Source: Armillaria gallica
Taxonomy: Eukaryota > Basidiomycota > Agaricomycetes > Agaricales > Physalacriaceae
Length of the DNA: 64,000 nt
Reading direction: 5' to 3'
Assembly: GCA_037576215.1 (NCBI GenBank)
Contig: JBANDB010000017.1
Coordinates: 744,001-808,000 of the forward strand
A model generated the notes under the pieces. The model ran no database searches and was not told where the DNA came from. It saw only the letters and a program-made list of their open reading frames with translations. The position numbers and the translations under genes were made by a program. Positions 21,684 to 34,980 of the stretch are shown here, piece after piece (the first letter of the stretch is position 1; each line of letters starts with the position of its first letter).

Positions 21684-22058
21684 CACTGCTGGGGTTGGCT
21701 ACTTTTTTAGACCTAAAAACATAGCCTAAAAATGTCGTGGCTTTTTATCATCTTCTTGCAACCGTAAAACAGTATCTGGAGAATATAATGAAAAAGCCTT
21801 GTATTTTGTACTGTTTTTACGCACCAAAAAGAGTAAGTTTTTAACAAAGAAAAGGTGGTTTCCATTGTTCGGAACAATAGAAACCACTTTTTCGATCTGT
21901 TTTCTGTGTTGTTTTCCCTGTTCTAAAAGAAGATGAAAAAGAGTTCTCTTTCGTCTTGTTTTCAGGATATCAAATTTCCCGTCAAAAAATCGCACCGAAA
22001 GTCACAACATTTTTAGGACAACTTTTTCAAACGTAAAAACATACCGGCCCCAGCAGTG
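21684..22058. mobile_element. 375-bp MITE with CACTG ends and AGA target duplication
   Basis: The left end CACTGCTGGGGTTGG and the right end (reverse complement CACTGCTGGGGCCGG) start imperfect terminal inverted repeats of about 60 bp. Both arms contain CCTAAAAATGT followed by GTGGCTTT or GTGACTTT. The element is flanked by AGA on both sides (21681-21683 and 22059-22061). It is AT-rich, unlike its surroundings, has no meaningful frame, and carries a strong internal hairpin (GTGGTTTC...GAAACCAC, 21855-21887). A 3-bp duplication with CACTR termini is the signature of the CACTA/Plavaka group. It is non-autonomous. Confidence 0.85.
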
Positions 22059-22061
22059 AGA

Positions 22062-22720
22062 TATCAGTATAAACTTGTTCAAGGAGAAGATGTCGTTATA
22101 TATTTTCGAGAAGCGATGAGGGCGCAGACGGCTTCCCATGCTCGTTCGGGTTGAGGACGGCCTCGTTTAAGTAGTACAATGGGCCGGAGAGCCCGGAGAG
22201 ACCTGAGAAAATGGTGACGTCAGCAGCGCGTTCCCTCTCATTCTCTCGTCATCCTCAATCAACGGACGCGACTTTCCACAACACTTACACACGAGACTGC
22301 AACAACCACGTGGATAGGCCGGCCCGAATATTATCTCTTCGCTCTGGACTTTTCAGAGCTCCCTCTTCGTCAAGCACACCGCGCCCCCAGTGCGGCATCT
22401 ACACCGGATCACAAAGGTGTTGATCTTGGAGAGTCGATCGATGACAATGGAGGAACCAACGAACTACTATTCCGTGACGATTCCATTGCGGACACCACTA
22501 CCCTCAAGGATCTTGTCCCACAACAGTGCTATTCGCCAAGTTTGAGCGCAGGCTGTCGAATCTAAAAGGTCAACGAGCTACAAAAGGCAGGCAAATCTTC
22601 AGTTCGCCGCTGTTTGTTGGAGCTTTTCTTTGGGTATGTACTACCAATGAATACTGCTCTTCATCGAAAGGCTGAGCCTTTTTAGAGGGGATGGAACAAT
22701 GGCACGATGGTCCACTAATC
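22062..22720. other. Shared spacer, partly duplicated at 38170-38450
   Basis: From about 22100 to 22330 the sequence matches 38170-38420 (landmarks GAAGCGATGAGGGCG, GGTGACGTCAGCAGCGCG). The rest has no recognised content. Confidence 0.4.
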
Positions 22721-22946
22721 GCTTTCATTCATGAATCGTATTATGTCGGTCTCTCTTTAATGTCACTCAACAACGCGTTAAATGAATCAACCTTGCCACC
22801 CTTTCTCTGCCTTCGTTTTCAAATGCATTGTGAGTGCCATGCTTTACTACGACTGCTATAGGATCTCAATTTAAAGCAGGGATTTGTTCCTTGGTGCTGG
22901 GACCAATGTATACCTCGATGGCGGAAGGAGGCGCACGGAGGGATAA

Positions 22947-23561
22947 ATGTGCACGGGAGGAGGGAGGGAACGGGGACAGGAGTTCGAAGAGATGGTTGTC
23001 CTGCAGGAATGGTGGTCGTCTTGTAGCTGTGGGGGCGGAACATCGCCTGGAGCTGTGCTCGCAGACCTGCACGGAGGGAGCGACGTCATGAGAGGAGCCA
23101 GGTCGAAGGCCAGAGACTGTCAAGTTCATAGAGACCGGCTCTCAGTTTTGATGGCTCTTTTTTCTAAAGAGCTTCCTAATGCCGACCCTGATCGTTTTAT
23201 CGCACCGGACATGCCAATTACTACTACAGGCTCTTATTCTCAGTCCCTACCTCTCTCCTCGGTGTACGATGCAGAAAGCCAAGACTACCGTTCCATCAGC
23301 GAATGGGATGCCGGAAGTGAACATTCCCACCTCGCCAGTGAGGTTGAGGGTCAGCACTCTTGTTCTGCAGTCGACTCTAAAACCAAATATACACATTCAA
23401 TCAGCCAAGCCAACGAGAGTCATGCCCCCGAGGCAATATCTTCCACAGCCTCTTTCCTCAGGTCGCTGTTTGCAAAGTTGCTTCCGTGCTTATCCCGTCT
23501 TCGGGCGGAATTTCATAACGACGACGAGGTAGTGACCGTCCTATTCGAGACTCGATCTTGA
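22947..23561 (+). CDS. Open frame of 204 residues, Ser-rich, doubtful
   Basis: This is the longest frame in a stretch without family similarity. The first part overlaps a purine-rich, Gly-rich low-complexity sequence. From MALFSKELPNADPD (23151) it is Ser/Thr-rich and acidic, ending just where brr2-like sequence becomes recognisable. It might be a decayed part of the same captured segment. No domain, signal peptide or intron was seen. Confidence 0.2.
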   Translation: MCTGGGRERGQEFEEMVVLQEWWSSCSCGGGTSPGAVLADLHGGSDVMRGARSKARDCQVHRDRLSVLMALFSKELPNADPDRFIAPDMPITTTGSYSQSLPLSSVYDAESQDYRSISEWDAGSEHSHLASEVEGQHSCSAVDSKTKYTHSISQANESHAPEAISSTASFLRSLFAKLLPCLSRLRAEFHNDDEVVTVLFETRS

Positions 23562-25830
23562 CGGCCAACCCAGCCGGGAGCAGTTCTTTCAACTCACCAG
23601 TTTGCCGACGCAGTTTACCGACCATGGCACTAAGGACGAGCCAAGACAATGTTGGGTCTCAATACAAAACGCAGGGATACGACAAAGTTGCTGTTGCTGA
23701 TGAGGGTTTGAAATCGGAGACAGCGAGTCGGACAATGACAATGAAGAGGGTGGGCACGGTGAGGCTATGCCTGAGGACGGCGGTGAAGTTGGCGAAGAGG
23801 TGCTGGTCACCGGTCATTGGTGAATCCTCAAAATACAAGACCGACCAAGAAATCATCTCTCCAGTGTTTACACTCCACTGAAGGTTCATGAAACGTCATT
23901 GCCTGGTGTACCAAGCCCATTCAAAGTGTGTCAACGTTACATTGAAGCTTGAAGTCATCACGTGCTGAGAAGAGCGTGGGCTGGATTCGTCGCGAACTAG
24001 CGGGAGATCGCCAGACAAAGCCTAAGACACGCAATGGACGTCGATAAAACCAAGCCCGATGTACCTAAGACAGGTCCAGCTAAGCAAACTCTGGATCTGG
24101 AGTATGGCTTTCAGTCAGGGCAGTCACCTGTTCCCAAGCTTAACCGTGTTCAAAGCAAGTTCTGGCTTCATTCTTCTTCGCACGAGTACCGGCCCTGGAA
24201 AGGTATGTCTGTCAATTTGCATCTTGATTCCATCGCTGACTATTCCTTGGCACTTAAACCAGTGTGTAAAAGCACTGACACCGGTTATACGAATCTCGTT
24301 CACCTCATCATCATCGCGACAAAAGTGGTCCAGTTCTGGAGAACATCATCACTTGAAGAAACCGTTGCATACAACAAACTCACTAGTAAATGCGTCTCGT
24401 TGGACTATCTGCCACTATCAGGATACCATCACTTTCCTCCTCGTACATGAATCCAAAGGCTCGTGTCTACTTCGACGCATCGTTGCGGGCCAACAGTCCT
24501 TCGGAGTTACTTAAGAGAAGGCAATCAAGCAGTACCAAGTGACGAACAAAGTCTTGACCAGGCTGGAAAGAATCAAACCCTGGTTTTCGTGCACTCGCGA
24601 AAAGAGACAGAGACGGCGAAACTCATCAGGGACGTGGCGACGGAGAAGGAGACGATGGCTCAGTTCATCAAAGCTGACGGTGCTACACTGGAAATTGTGA
24701 TAGAAGAAGTCAACAACGTTGAGGATTCCGACATTCGCGATCGCCTTTCTTTTGGTATCATTCGCACTGGTATACCGCGGGAAGATCGTTCCCTGGTGGA
24801 GGAGTTGTTTGCGGATGGATCTGTTCAAGTTTTTCTGTGTACTGCGACGCTAGCCTGAGGTGTCAATCTGCCAGCCGGATGGTATGTTAAATCTTTCTTC
24901 GTTCTTCGTAGGCTAACTTTTCATCCAGAGTTTGTTCTCGTCGTTAACATGGTGCTTGCTCACCCGGACGGTATGTTTCCTTTCTTTTCAGCTTCTAGGT
25001 ATGCTGATCAATTAATTAGTATTCTTTGAGCGATTTTTGTCATTGAAATATGTCGAAAACGTGGATAGGCTGTCCCTGCGAAGGCAGCTCTTGACGTCTG
25101 TAGGATGGTAGAAACCGAATGTAAGCTATGTTTCGTGTTGCTCTCCTTGGTGCGAATGTTTACTTTGCATCAGGTGGGGATCAATGACGCCTCTCCGACT
25201 ATTCAAAGGTGTTCCTTCAGAAGCTGTAAGAAAAGCTGAAGGTAAATAATTCGTGCGTCTACTGACGAAGGCATGCTAACTAACTTTGAACCGATAGCCT
25301 CGTATCGGTACTTTGATTTCGTGAGACCTTACTACTCTTGTCTTGTTCCCGAGTCTTAATCGGTATCTTGTAGACGTCTTCCGAGATTGGTGAACCTATC
25401 AGGATACCAAACACCGGAAAACTCATCTACTGAGTTGTCCACAGCTTCCCTAAGCTTCAGTATGTGAATCACTTCTTTATCGTTGGCGGTTCCTGATATT
25501 ATCACCAGGCTTTAAGCTCAAGTTCAACCTATCACCCGCTCCTTGCTGCGTTTCGATCTTTCGATCATCCATGCCTTCTACTGGGATGAGAAGATTCACG
25601 GTGGCGGTGGCGGAGAGGTCATTCTCTTCCATGATAAGTACCTTCGTGCTCCGTCAACGCTACGCTGAAGATGGGCATAACGTCACCTTAACGACCGAGC
25701 CCGTACCTCCGAGCTATTGCATCTCCATCCTCTCTGTTGAGAGACTTCGTATATGCATCGGAGCTTCAGGACCTCAGACATCTCCAGGTTGCGGAAGCTG
25801 AAGGTATGCGAAAATCGTCTAAGCATATAT
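23562..25830 (+). pseudogene. brr2: Pseudogene of brr2 (U5 snRNP DExD/H helicase), N-terminal third to half
   Basis: Brr2 is the spliceosomal Ski2-like helicase that unwinds U4/U6. Pieces appear in the right order. An N-terminal stretch near 23570 has EQFFQL, then an acidic SESDNDNEEGG stretch. VGWIRRELAGDRQTKPKT is near 23970 and MDVDKTKPDVPKTG near 24034. Then come NRVQSKF and a damaged Walker A (STGPGK, just before an intron at about 24203), followed by NQTLVFVHSRKETETAK and DRSLVEELFADGSVQV. TATLA-stop-GVNLPA follows, where brr2 has TATLAWGVNLPA, so Trp became TGA (24856-24858). Sec63-type segments follow (LFKGVPSEAVRKAEG, LRQRYAEDGHNVTL). Introns of about 50-60 nt are kept, so this is a DNA copy, not a processed one. 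Segments between motifs I and III are missing and there are many frameshifts. The second helicase cassette is absent. Confidence 0.85.
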
Positions 25831-26009
25831 AGTGGTCCATATGTGCGAGCATTCTGGTTACAGAGGTCCATAACCTTGTTGCGTGCGCCAGCAAACCCTG
25901 AACTAACTTCTCACCAAGGACCTTGGCCTTTACCTTACTGTTATCATTGTCTTACACCTTTCCCGGTTCTCGCCTTTGTGATTTTCGACGAAGAGCTACT
26001 AGTACATTC

Positions 26010-27450
<1,441 letters not shown>

Positions 27451-28099
27451 GGGTGCGTACCATGATGGAAAGTACAAGTTGCCGTCGCGTCAGAAAAGTA
27501 GAAGCGAAAGCCTCGCGAGCCTTCAAGGTGGAGGAAGTCGAGCGTACAAATACGGAAATGATTACAGGACCAGTCGTATCGGGTGAAGGAACAGAGGCAC
27601 CTTTGACAATGCTGGTGTGAACTTACGATACAGATATAGAAATAAATGAACGTACATCTTCACTGCTCTCATCCAACTTTCTCTTTGCCCACTTTTCCCC
27701 TCATCTATTGATCCATGCTTCGTGTCATTGGTCGCTCTCCATCTGTTTCGTGCCAAGAACTCGAAGTCGTCGTGCTTATGCGTGCACCGTGAGGATTCGC
27801 GGTGTGGATGCCGGGATTTCGCTTGTGAACGAATGCCTGCGATGCTTCAGCTTGGCTTGTCAACAAGTATCGATACAGCATCGACTATGGCAGCCCATTG
27901 AGACCTCTATCAACAGCGGACAAGAAGGAGTATTAGATGTACGAGACAAAGATAGGCGGCCTCTTGCTTGACGGCAGTCACAAAATCGAAGCGGAAGGTG
28001 AAAGGGAAAGCACAGCCACATGAATATTATTTCTAACCATTACCTAGCTGGACCTGGCGCCGGTACACACACACCTAGGTAACCGTTTCTTCAGCCTAT
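27451..28099. other. Single-copy spacer beyond the rvb2 pseudogene
   Basis: This would be the 5' flank of rvb2. A plus-strand frame of 87 residues (27708-27971, with RIRGVDAGISLVNECLRC) has no recognised family. No homologous stretch was noticed elsewhere in the window. Confidence 0.3.
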
Positions 28100-28840
28100 G
28101 ACATCTCGTGTTCTCGCGTCTTCAATCGTTCCCCCTAGGTCCTATCCTCCCTCTGGTCTACCTCAGGGCTCAAGGAACGAGATCTGTGTGGTATTCTCAT
28201 TTTCACCGACAGAGCCGTGAAAACGGCACGGAGGACGAGTATGGAGGGAAGGAGGGCGCGTCTATTTCTGTGGAGCCCTTGACTTTGGTAGCTGACATCA
28301 GGGCGACAGGTGTATGCTCCTTCAGCTGATTCCCTTTGAGGAGGGTGGCTCGAACTTTGTGCCGATATCCCGTATGGACGCATGAAAGCTGGCAGTCGCA
28401 GAATAGTCTAGAGGCTGGGTGGGAGAACCATCGTTTTGAATTTACCATGGCTCATTGCGACTCGATGAGCATTTCGATGTTGTGGTCGCTCGACCATTTA
28501 CTGGGGGCAAGCTGCAAGATGTTGATTGGCTTCCAGGTACGTTGCCGACTCTGCATCAGCTCCTTCTGCTAATCACACAGTACGCAGGATTGTTGAGAAC
28601 GTGGATTACGCTCGCAGGCCCGAAGGCAAGATGCATGCTATGTTACCTCCTTCGGTTTTTGATCTTGTGTATTGAACGTCGGTCCTTCAGTTAACTGCTG
28701 CTTCGTATCCTTGCAACAGTTTCTTCGTGCGGGAGGTTAGCGTTACAAAGGATGTCGCCGAGCTAACCGTTCCTCCAGACTTGGATTTGAGGTATAGACG
28801 CCATCCGTATCTGCCGTACTTTCAATTCAACTGAAATTGG
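28100..28840 (+). other. R segment, copy 1, unidentified coding-like repeat
   Basis: Homologous to 39240-40480. Landmarks are a plus frame with NGTEDEYGGKEGASIS and LTLVADIRATGVCSFS, then GGTCGCTCGA and, after an intron-like gap, RRPEGKMHAMLPPSVFDLVY. Stops separate these pieces. No family was recognised. Confidence 0.3.
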
Positions 28841-29480
28841 TTTAGAAGACTTGACTATGATGGTGGAGAGGGCATGCTCATGTCACGTCTATTGACTGAG
28901 GCTAAAGTGAAATACATGCACCGAACCAATTGTTGAGACACGTGCGGGGAGCGACCGTTGTCTGTGTGTCTGTAGGCATCCATATATACATATAATCTCA
29001 CATTTATGATATACACGCCCAAGTCCACATCTCTATCCCGATTCTCCTCTGCAATATTCCACTGCCACATCACTGTAAGGTCGGCATCCGAGTCGTACAG
29101 CGGCATGGCGTTCGTCCCGTGCACCAATAGGGCATAAGCACGGCGGTAACCTAATGATGAATAATCAGTGCTGGGGACGACAAATTGTGCGAACCAAGGC
29201 AAATTTATGCAGCAGATCGTGTGCAGAAGGCAGGAATCCATCAATGGTGTAGGCAGTGCTACTGGAAGTGATGATTACAAGCGCAGGGACGTTCAGGAGC
29301 AATGGTTACTATACTAGAAAAAATGGTGAGAGAATGCACAAGAAACAATGAAAAGAGCACGCACCTGAGACGCGTCACATCCAAGTCATATTGATTACTC
29401 CTCCACCGCTTCGTATACCTGTATATCATACGTAGCAGACTTGAGCGCATGAAGAGCGACAGAACGGAAGCACCCAGCCA
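28841..29480. other. Spacer with an S-repeat remnant (28870-28960)
   Basis: The first 100 bases match the S repeat (TGACTGAGGCTAAAGTG). After that comes a minus frame with GTNAMPLYDSDADLTV that has no recognised family and no second copy here. Confidence 0.3.
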
Positions 29481-29790
29481 AACACCAGTCAAACACCGGC
29501 GTCGAGGCCAACCATTTCCAAGAAAAGGTGAGCACACCGCAGTGGAGATCAGGCTCATGGGCATGCCAAAATACTACCACCAAACCAGCACCAGCATCGA
29601 GGTCAACCATTTGCAAGAAATGGGTAGCATGCAGCAGCGTAGGTCAGGAGCAAGCAAATCTTGACACGCGAGCTCTGAGTCTTCACCAGCGTCGAAGCTG
29701 ACCATTTGGATGAGACGGCGAGCATGCAGCAGCAGAGGTTGAGCCCATGAAGACCTGGAAACGCAAACACTGAATCGAGGCGAACGGGAC
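29480..29790. repeat. Minisatellite of about 80 bp, three degenerate units
   Basis: Each unit contains a CATCGAGG-CAACCATTT-CAAGAAA core followed by GAGCA-GCAGCAG-GAGGT and GCTCATGAA or close variants. Three units can be followed before the 5' flank of DUF6535 copy C. A closer set of units occurs at 51000-51280 and a single remnant near 12950. Confidence 0.65.
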
Positions 29791-30363
29791 CGCGTTGATA
29801 GGTGGTGATGAGAGAACAAATTCATGGCAAAGAATTCTTCAGAACGGTGGTTCGGTAGGAGCGTATTCATGAGGCATGGTTATATCGAGCTTGGCAGATG
29901 ATAATTGCGAGCGCAGTGAGTAGAATTGGTGGTCGTGGTGGAGTGGAGGAAGAGGACTGGTAGTGGTACCGACGAAGGTCCCAATGCGGTGTTGGTGTCC
30001 GATTTTTTCAAATTCAGGTGCCCACCGAGGCTACTAGTTGCGAACTCCTGCCGACAACTATTATCAGCTCCAGCGTGCAGATTCAGGGCTGCGACGAGAA
30101 GAACGATTCCAGGCCAATTCAGGAACAAAGATTTCCGGCGAGGTCGGAAATTCTGCTTGCCAGCAATGAATTGAACTGCCTGCTAGGACAACCTCGGCAA
30201 GAGCATAAGGCTGCTAGGCAGCACTAGCCAGACAGGTAGATTGATGCCTGACCCACCTGGAAAGGCGATACTTAATTACGTTTCTGCGGTGGGTCAATAG
30301 CAATATGACAACAGCTTTTTTCTGTGACTTGTATCACATTCATTCTCTTGCATACAGCTGTCG
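29791..30363 (+). promoter_or_regulatory. Repeat P upstream of DUF6535 copy C (probable promoter region)
   Basis: Repeat P with ATTATCAGCTCCAGC, CTGCTTGCCAGC and GCACTAGCCAGACAGG and the hairpin at 30233-30250, followed by the conserved stretch CATTCATTCTCTTGCATACAG before the start codon at 30364. Confidence 0.5.
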
Positions 30364-33300
30364 ATGTCTACTGCTCGGGAACCCGATGAAGCGTCATCCA
30401 GCGAGTCGAAATGGAAGGCAGTTGATCCCTCCGACCACCCGAACATCTCCGATGGTGGAGGAAATGCAAATGAAGCCGACAAGGACGAGGACGAGGTAGA
30501 CGCAGAGCTAGTCGACGAGGAGATGATGCACAATGCGGTCAAACCTCCGAATCCCACGACATCCTCCAAGGCGAAGAAGACTTTTGGGATGCACAAAGCG
30601 CAGCCTAACGCGAGGAGAGGTATCATGGCATCTTTACATTCACGGCTGATATCTGACGGAATTTGTTAGGCAACGACCCATCCAACTACGAAGACATATT
30701 CCCCGAAGATCCTATGTACGCAGAGACGGCGCCAAACGCCAGAGTTTGGAGGACGCACCAGGCAGAGAGTGCGATTCATGATGCGAACATGGTTGAAGAA
30801 ATTCGGGATAACGTCGACGTACTCCTGGTATTTGTGAGTGAAATGTCTATCGTAGCTGGTGTTGCTAACAGTATCACCATAGGCCGGTCTGTTCTCCGCG
30901 GTCGTTACAGCTTTTGTTGTCCAGGCGTCCCAGAATCTGCAAGCTGATTATGTTCAAGTCTCAGCGTCTCTCCTTTTCGAATTGGTGCTCGTTCAACGTG
31001 CGATCGCTAATGGCTCTCCCGTCGAAACGATACCTGTCTCCTCACTCAACCCTCAGACCACATTTGTACCCGCAGCTACAGATGTCTGGGTGAACGGATT
31101 GTGGTTCACCAGCCTGTTTCTCAGTCTGACAACTGCATTGGTAGCCGTTCTGGTGAAACAATGGCTACATCACTACGTTGTCCTCCCCTCTGGAACTTCA
31201 CGCAACCGGTGCTTCGTTCGACAATACCGATATTTGGGGTTCCAAAAGTGGCGGGTCGAGGTCATCGTTGGCATGCTACCTGTTCTCATGCATCTGGCTT
31301 TAGCATTATTCTTCATTGGATTGTCACTCTTCCTTCATCCCCTTCGAGCTGCCCTATCATGGGTTATTTGTATGGGAACCATACTGCTGATTGTGGCATA
31401 TGCGATCGTGACCATCCTTCCTATGTGTTTCCCGCAATGCCCATACCGCACTCCACTCTGTGATCTCGCATACTCTCCCTACTTTTATGTCACATCCTTA
31501 GTTCAGAAGCACTACCATCGACTCCATCAGCTCTTGCAGCAATTGCTATACCACATGCCACTCTGCGATCTCACATACCGTCCCTTCATTTACATCACAC
31601 CCCTAGTTCAGAAGCACTACCATCGACTTCAGCTCCTGCAGCGTAGGTGTAAGAAGAAAGTGCAGTCAATAGTGGGCAGAGCCACCAGATTCAACGATTC
31701 TGGGAGTGATTTTGAATGTGATTCTGGATGCAATCACATCACGGCTAAACCAAACTCCTTGAAGCAGCTTGAGCTTGAGGCAGTGGAGAAGGCATCACTT
31801 CGATTATCAGTCGAAGCATTGCATTGGCTGTTTTTTGCCTCGTCAAACCCTGCAGTTCAGAGTATTGTCGTGGAATCCATAGGCGGGCTACCTATGGCAG
31901 CTCTGGTAGAAGTGGAAGACATTTTTTGTGGCAGTCCATCCATTGTTGATGTTCAAAGGAATCTACTGTCCGAATCGCTGACTGAACAGTGTGCCGTTGA
32001 CTGGTGGCCTTTCTCCATACCGAGCATGTCATTGGGAATGGAGCGCAAATTTGAACGTCTTCTTCGCCTTGGCATGTTCATTTCTAGGGTGCAGTCTCTC
32101 TGGTTCACCGTGATCCTTCCAGACCAACTGGACCGAACTGAGTTTGGTGCTACTCTCGTATCACAGATTCCAAAGTTGTGCGGCATTGTTGAGCGCTTGA
32201 ACTTGCGCAAGCCTACTGTGTTTCTTCATGATATTCTATCCCTCGAGACGTCAGCAAGGTTTCCTCCCATTGTTTGGAAAAACCTCATCCAGTCAGCTAC
32301 CACCTCCTGGGACCCCAAGCTCTTTAACATTGATGACCAATTCCCAATGCTCTTTTGTTCAGCCGTGACTAGGATTGTTAGGACAGACATACCAAAGCAG
32401 CAGCTATTTGATTCGCCACTTGTTGTAGACTTTCCACAAGCGGTTGAGTACTTTCCTGAGATGGTGCTCGAGTATATGATGTGTTGGTTGTCACAGTTTG
32501 ATCTGCTTCCTGGCGAGGACCTCAAGTGTCGGGTGTTGGCAGCTTCTATCCACCTCATGATCCATAGACTTTCACGATCAGTCGGAGGCACAGACATTGC
32601 CCAAACCTCTGAAATCACAGGTTTACTGTGTAGGCTGCTCCGTACATTGTGGTTTTACACTCCGGCGAGTTTCGAGCCCGTTTGGACTTGCCAGATACTC
32701 GAATCGGTCATCGTGGATACACCGATTTTCAGCCAGGACACACCCGATTCAAAGTATGATGAGTGCTCCAGACTGGTCCTGGGATACTACGGACGAATCC
32801 TGCAGAAGTGTAATCTTGCTTCAGGTACACATGCTTCTTCATCTGCCCTTCAGTTGCTTGTCACTTTCATGACCATGCAATGGTCCACACTCCACACCTC
32901 TACCAGGGCTAGTGCCGCACTGAAGTTCCTGGACATATGTCTACAACAGTGCTTTAGGCCTGCATATGACGTTTTTTATGAACAACAGTGTCTGAAGTTC
33001 CTCGCGATGCAACCAGCCTCTTCATGGTCCGCATTGCTCTTTAGGGCATATGTCAATGGCATTGCCATTGCAGTACACACATCTCACGATGATCCCGAGG
33101 AGAATCAGACGATCTCGCAAGCGATTGACTGTCTTCACGAGCCCGAAAATCTCTTTCTTGTCTGTTCTACCTTGGCAATGTACACTCACCGGGATGAATG
33201 GGTTCAATGGCGACTTGAAGATTTAGGAAACCCCGATATAACAGCTCTTGCTCAAATTCGTCCGCTTGATCCTGTGTGGGGTGATTGTCGTCAGAGACTT

Positions 33301-33585
33301 CGGGAGTTGGCTGAGGCTGAAGACTTTTTTGCTGAATCAGAGGGAGAAGAACCAGATATCGAAGAACGGAGGCGTAATATACGCGAAGCCATCAAGACGC
33401 TGGACAAATTCTTCTCAGATATACCTCCTCAGGCCACAGCGAGTTCGGAATTGGTACAGTTGCCTCCTACCTTACTTTCTCTCGATGTTGCTGAAGAGTC
33501 TTTAGCCAGGGCCGCCGCAACCTCAGTCTCGGTTAGCTCGTGTAGGTCGCCTGCTCCCTTGGCATCGACCGCGACAACAGGATGA
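30364..33585 (+). CDS. DUF6535 membrane protein, copy C
   Basis: Exons 30364-30619, 30670-30833 and 30883-33585 with introns of 50 and 49 nt give about 1040 residues. The acidic N-terminus is shorter than in copy B (single unit). The DUF6535 entry (NDPSNYEDIF, EIRDNVDVLLVF) and the four membrane segments are as in copy B. After the last membrane segment this copy has two tandem copies of a segment with PLCDLxYxPFxYxT and QKHYHRL, against one in copy B. The C-terminal region matches the other copies and ends in TATTG just before TGA. Splice sites, frame and length are intact, so it is probably functional. Role unknown; membrane location inferred. Confidence 0.9.
31441..31640 (+). repeat. Tandem juxtamembrane repeat in DUF6535 copy C
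   Basis: Two in-frame units of about 105 bp follow the last membrane segment. Each codes for a PLCDLxY core, an aromatic stretch (YFYVTSLV / FIYITPLV) and QKHYHRL. Copy B has one unit; copy D has two with different substitutions. Confidence 0.85.
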
Positions 33586-33833
33586 GGAACACCAATTGAC
33601 GGAAGGTGTTTAGATGCATTTCACCCACATTCTCACCGAAGCTTTATTACTCTGCGAATGAGCGAGTTGAGGATCTTAGTCTGTACTTACATGTCCACCG
33701 TGACATTGGTGACTACATACTTGATTCGCTACCAACACCAACACCATACCCTGTCGTTGTATACAATAGACACAAAGATGACAATCGTAACATTGATCTG
33801 CGCGCCCTGAGGAGAAGGTAGTATATCAGATCT

Positions 33834-34652
33834 TCAACGCACCCTCAGTCGACCACTACAATAATACGAAATCATGCGACTCAACTCCTGAACTTTCAAC
33901 GGGTTGATGTTGGTGATCGCTTGTAGCATTCTAGAGGACGGCTTACTGTGCGGGATCGTACTGATAGAGCCATTAACTACAAATGAATCAGCATAAACGG
34001 CAGGGTCTCGTAGGATAACCATTGACATACCAGGAGCCGTCGAGGAATAACTCTCGCATTGACGCTTTGGGATGGTAGTTGACGGAATGGGGTGGGATGA
34101 TAGAGACTTCGGCGTTCGCGTTGTATCGGCAAAATTACGCATCACTCAACAGAGAAAATGAAGAATAGGATATACCAGTAAAAGATAGGTCAACGACGCC
34201 GTTTCTTGGCCCAGCTCCTTCAATTCCTCCTGGATGCGTTGAGCAAGAGCAATGGCAGTCTTTCCGCTTTCGTAGGATTGTTTTTCTGCTTCGACTAGCT
34301 GGTCATAGCAGCAGTCGACGGATTCGTGATGTGGTGCATCGAAGGACATAGCTCGGCGGTAGTCGTAAGGAAGAGTCCTGCACGTGGCTTCTTTCGGAAG
34401 TCTCAGACCGATCAAGCCAGTTGAGCAAAAACCACAACCATGAAGGGCCGTACCGTAAGATGAAGGCATGTATCGACGCGAAGCGTGGACACCCGCAACC
34501 ACACGTTCTTTCGGCATGCTTAATGCCGTATGAGCATGTCGTTGGGTTCTACAGGGGTGGGGTGAGTATCCTGGCAGACAGTCGGGATCGACAGAGGCAT
34601 GGCAAGGACACTGTGAAAGGCTGAGAAGTGGTGTCGTGGTTGGTGAACCCAC
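33834..34652 (-). CDS. Family Y hypothetical protein, copy C
   Basis: The best-preserved copy of this family. A single frame of 168 residues (34652-34146) joins the Pro/Ser-rich block and the helical block (EEAEKQ-type with EELKELGQETASLTYL), because a segment of about 30 bp that interrupts the frame in the other copies is missing. It then enters the intron (GTATAT...). The last block (34145-33834) contains GMSMVILRDPAVYADS and TIPHSKPSSRMLQAIT. The intron acceptor is altered (ATACAA where copy A has ATACAG). Convergent with DUF6535 copy C. No known domain. Confidence 0.45.
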
Positions 34653-34849
34653 CGGCTCTTCGGGTACGCACCTAGCTGGATCAGACAGCCCTGGACCCTC
34701 ACCACGCTCTGCTGATGGGAATTGAGATCGCCGTTTGGTGAGGAGGTCCGATTTCGAGGGCGTAGCTTTAGGCCTGGCGTCGCCAGTCCTGTTGTAGATT
34801 CTGGATGAAATACAAGTGAGCTCAATTCTCCCAATAGAGAGTCAAGAAT

Positions 34850-34980
34850 AGATACCAACATATTGCTTTTGCAAGTGTAATTCGATTTAGCGTTTGGAGA
34901 AAAAGCGTTTGTGGAAACGAATTGCTCGGAAAGGAATTCACCGCTCGACTTTTTCACATTCAGGTGCCCGGCATGGGTCG
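34850..34980. repeat. Truncated repeat P, downstream copy of module C
   Basis: Only the first part (to TTCAGGTGCCCGGC) remains. The central and hairpin parts are deleted and the sequence jumps directly into the family W flank. Confidence 0.65.

Noticed and set aside
22947..23150. Gly/Arg-rich start of the 204-residue frame as a real N-terminus
   Set aside because: The sequence is purine-rich low complexity with open frames on both strands. A start at 23151, if any, is more likely.
29259..29870. Minus-strand frames of about 70-100 residues over the minisatellite
   Set aside because: They are created by the 80-bp units and are not preserved in the better-kept set at 51000-51280 beyond the repeats themselves.
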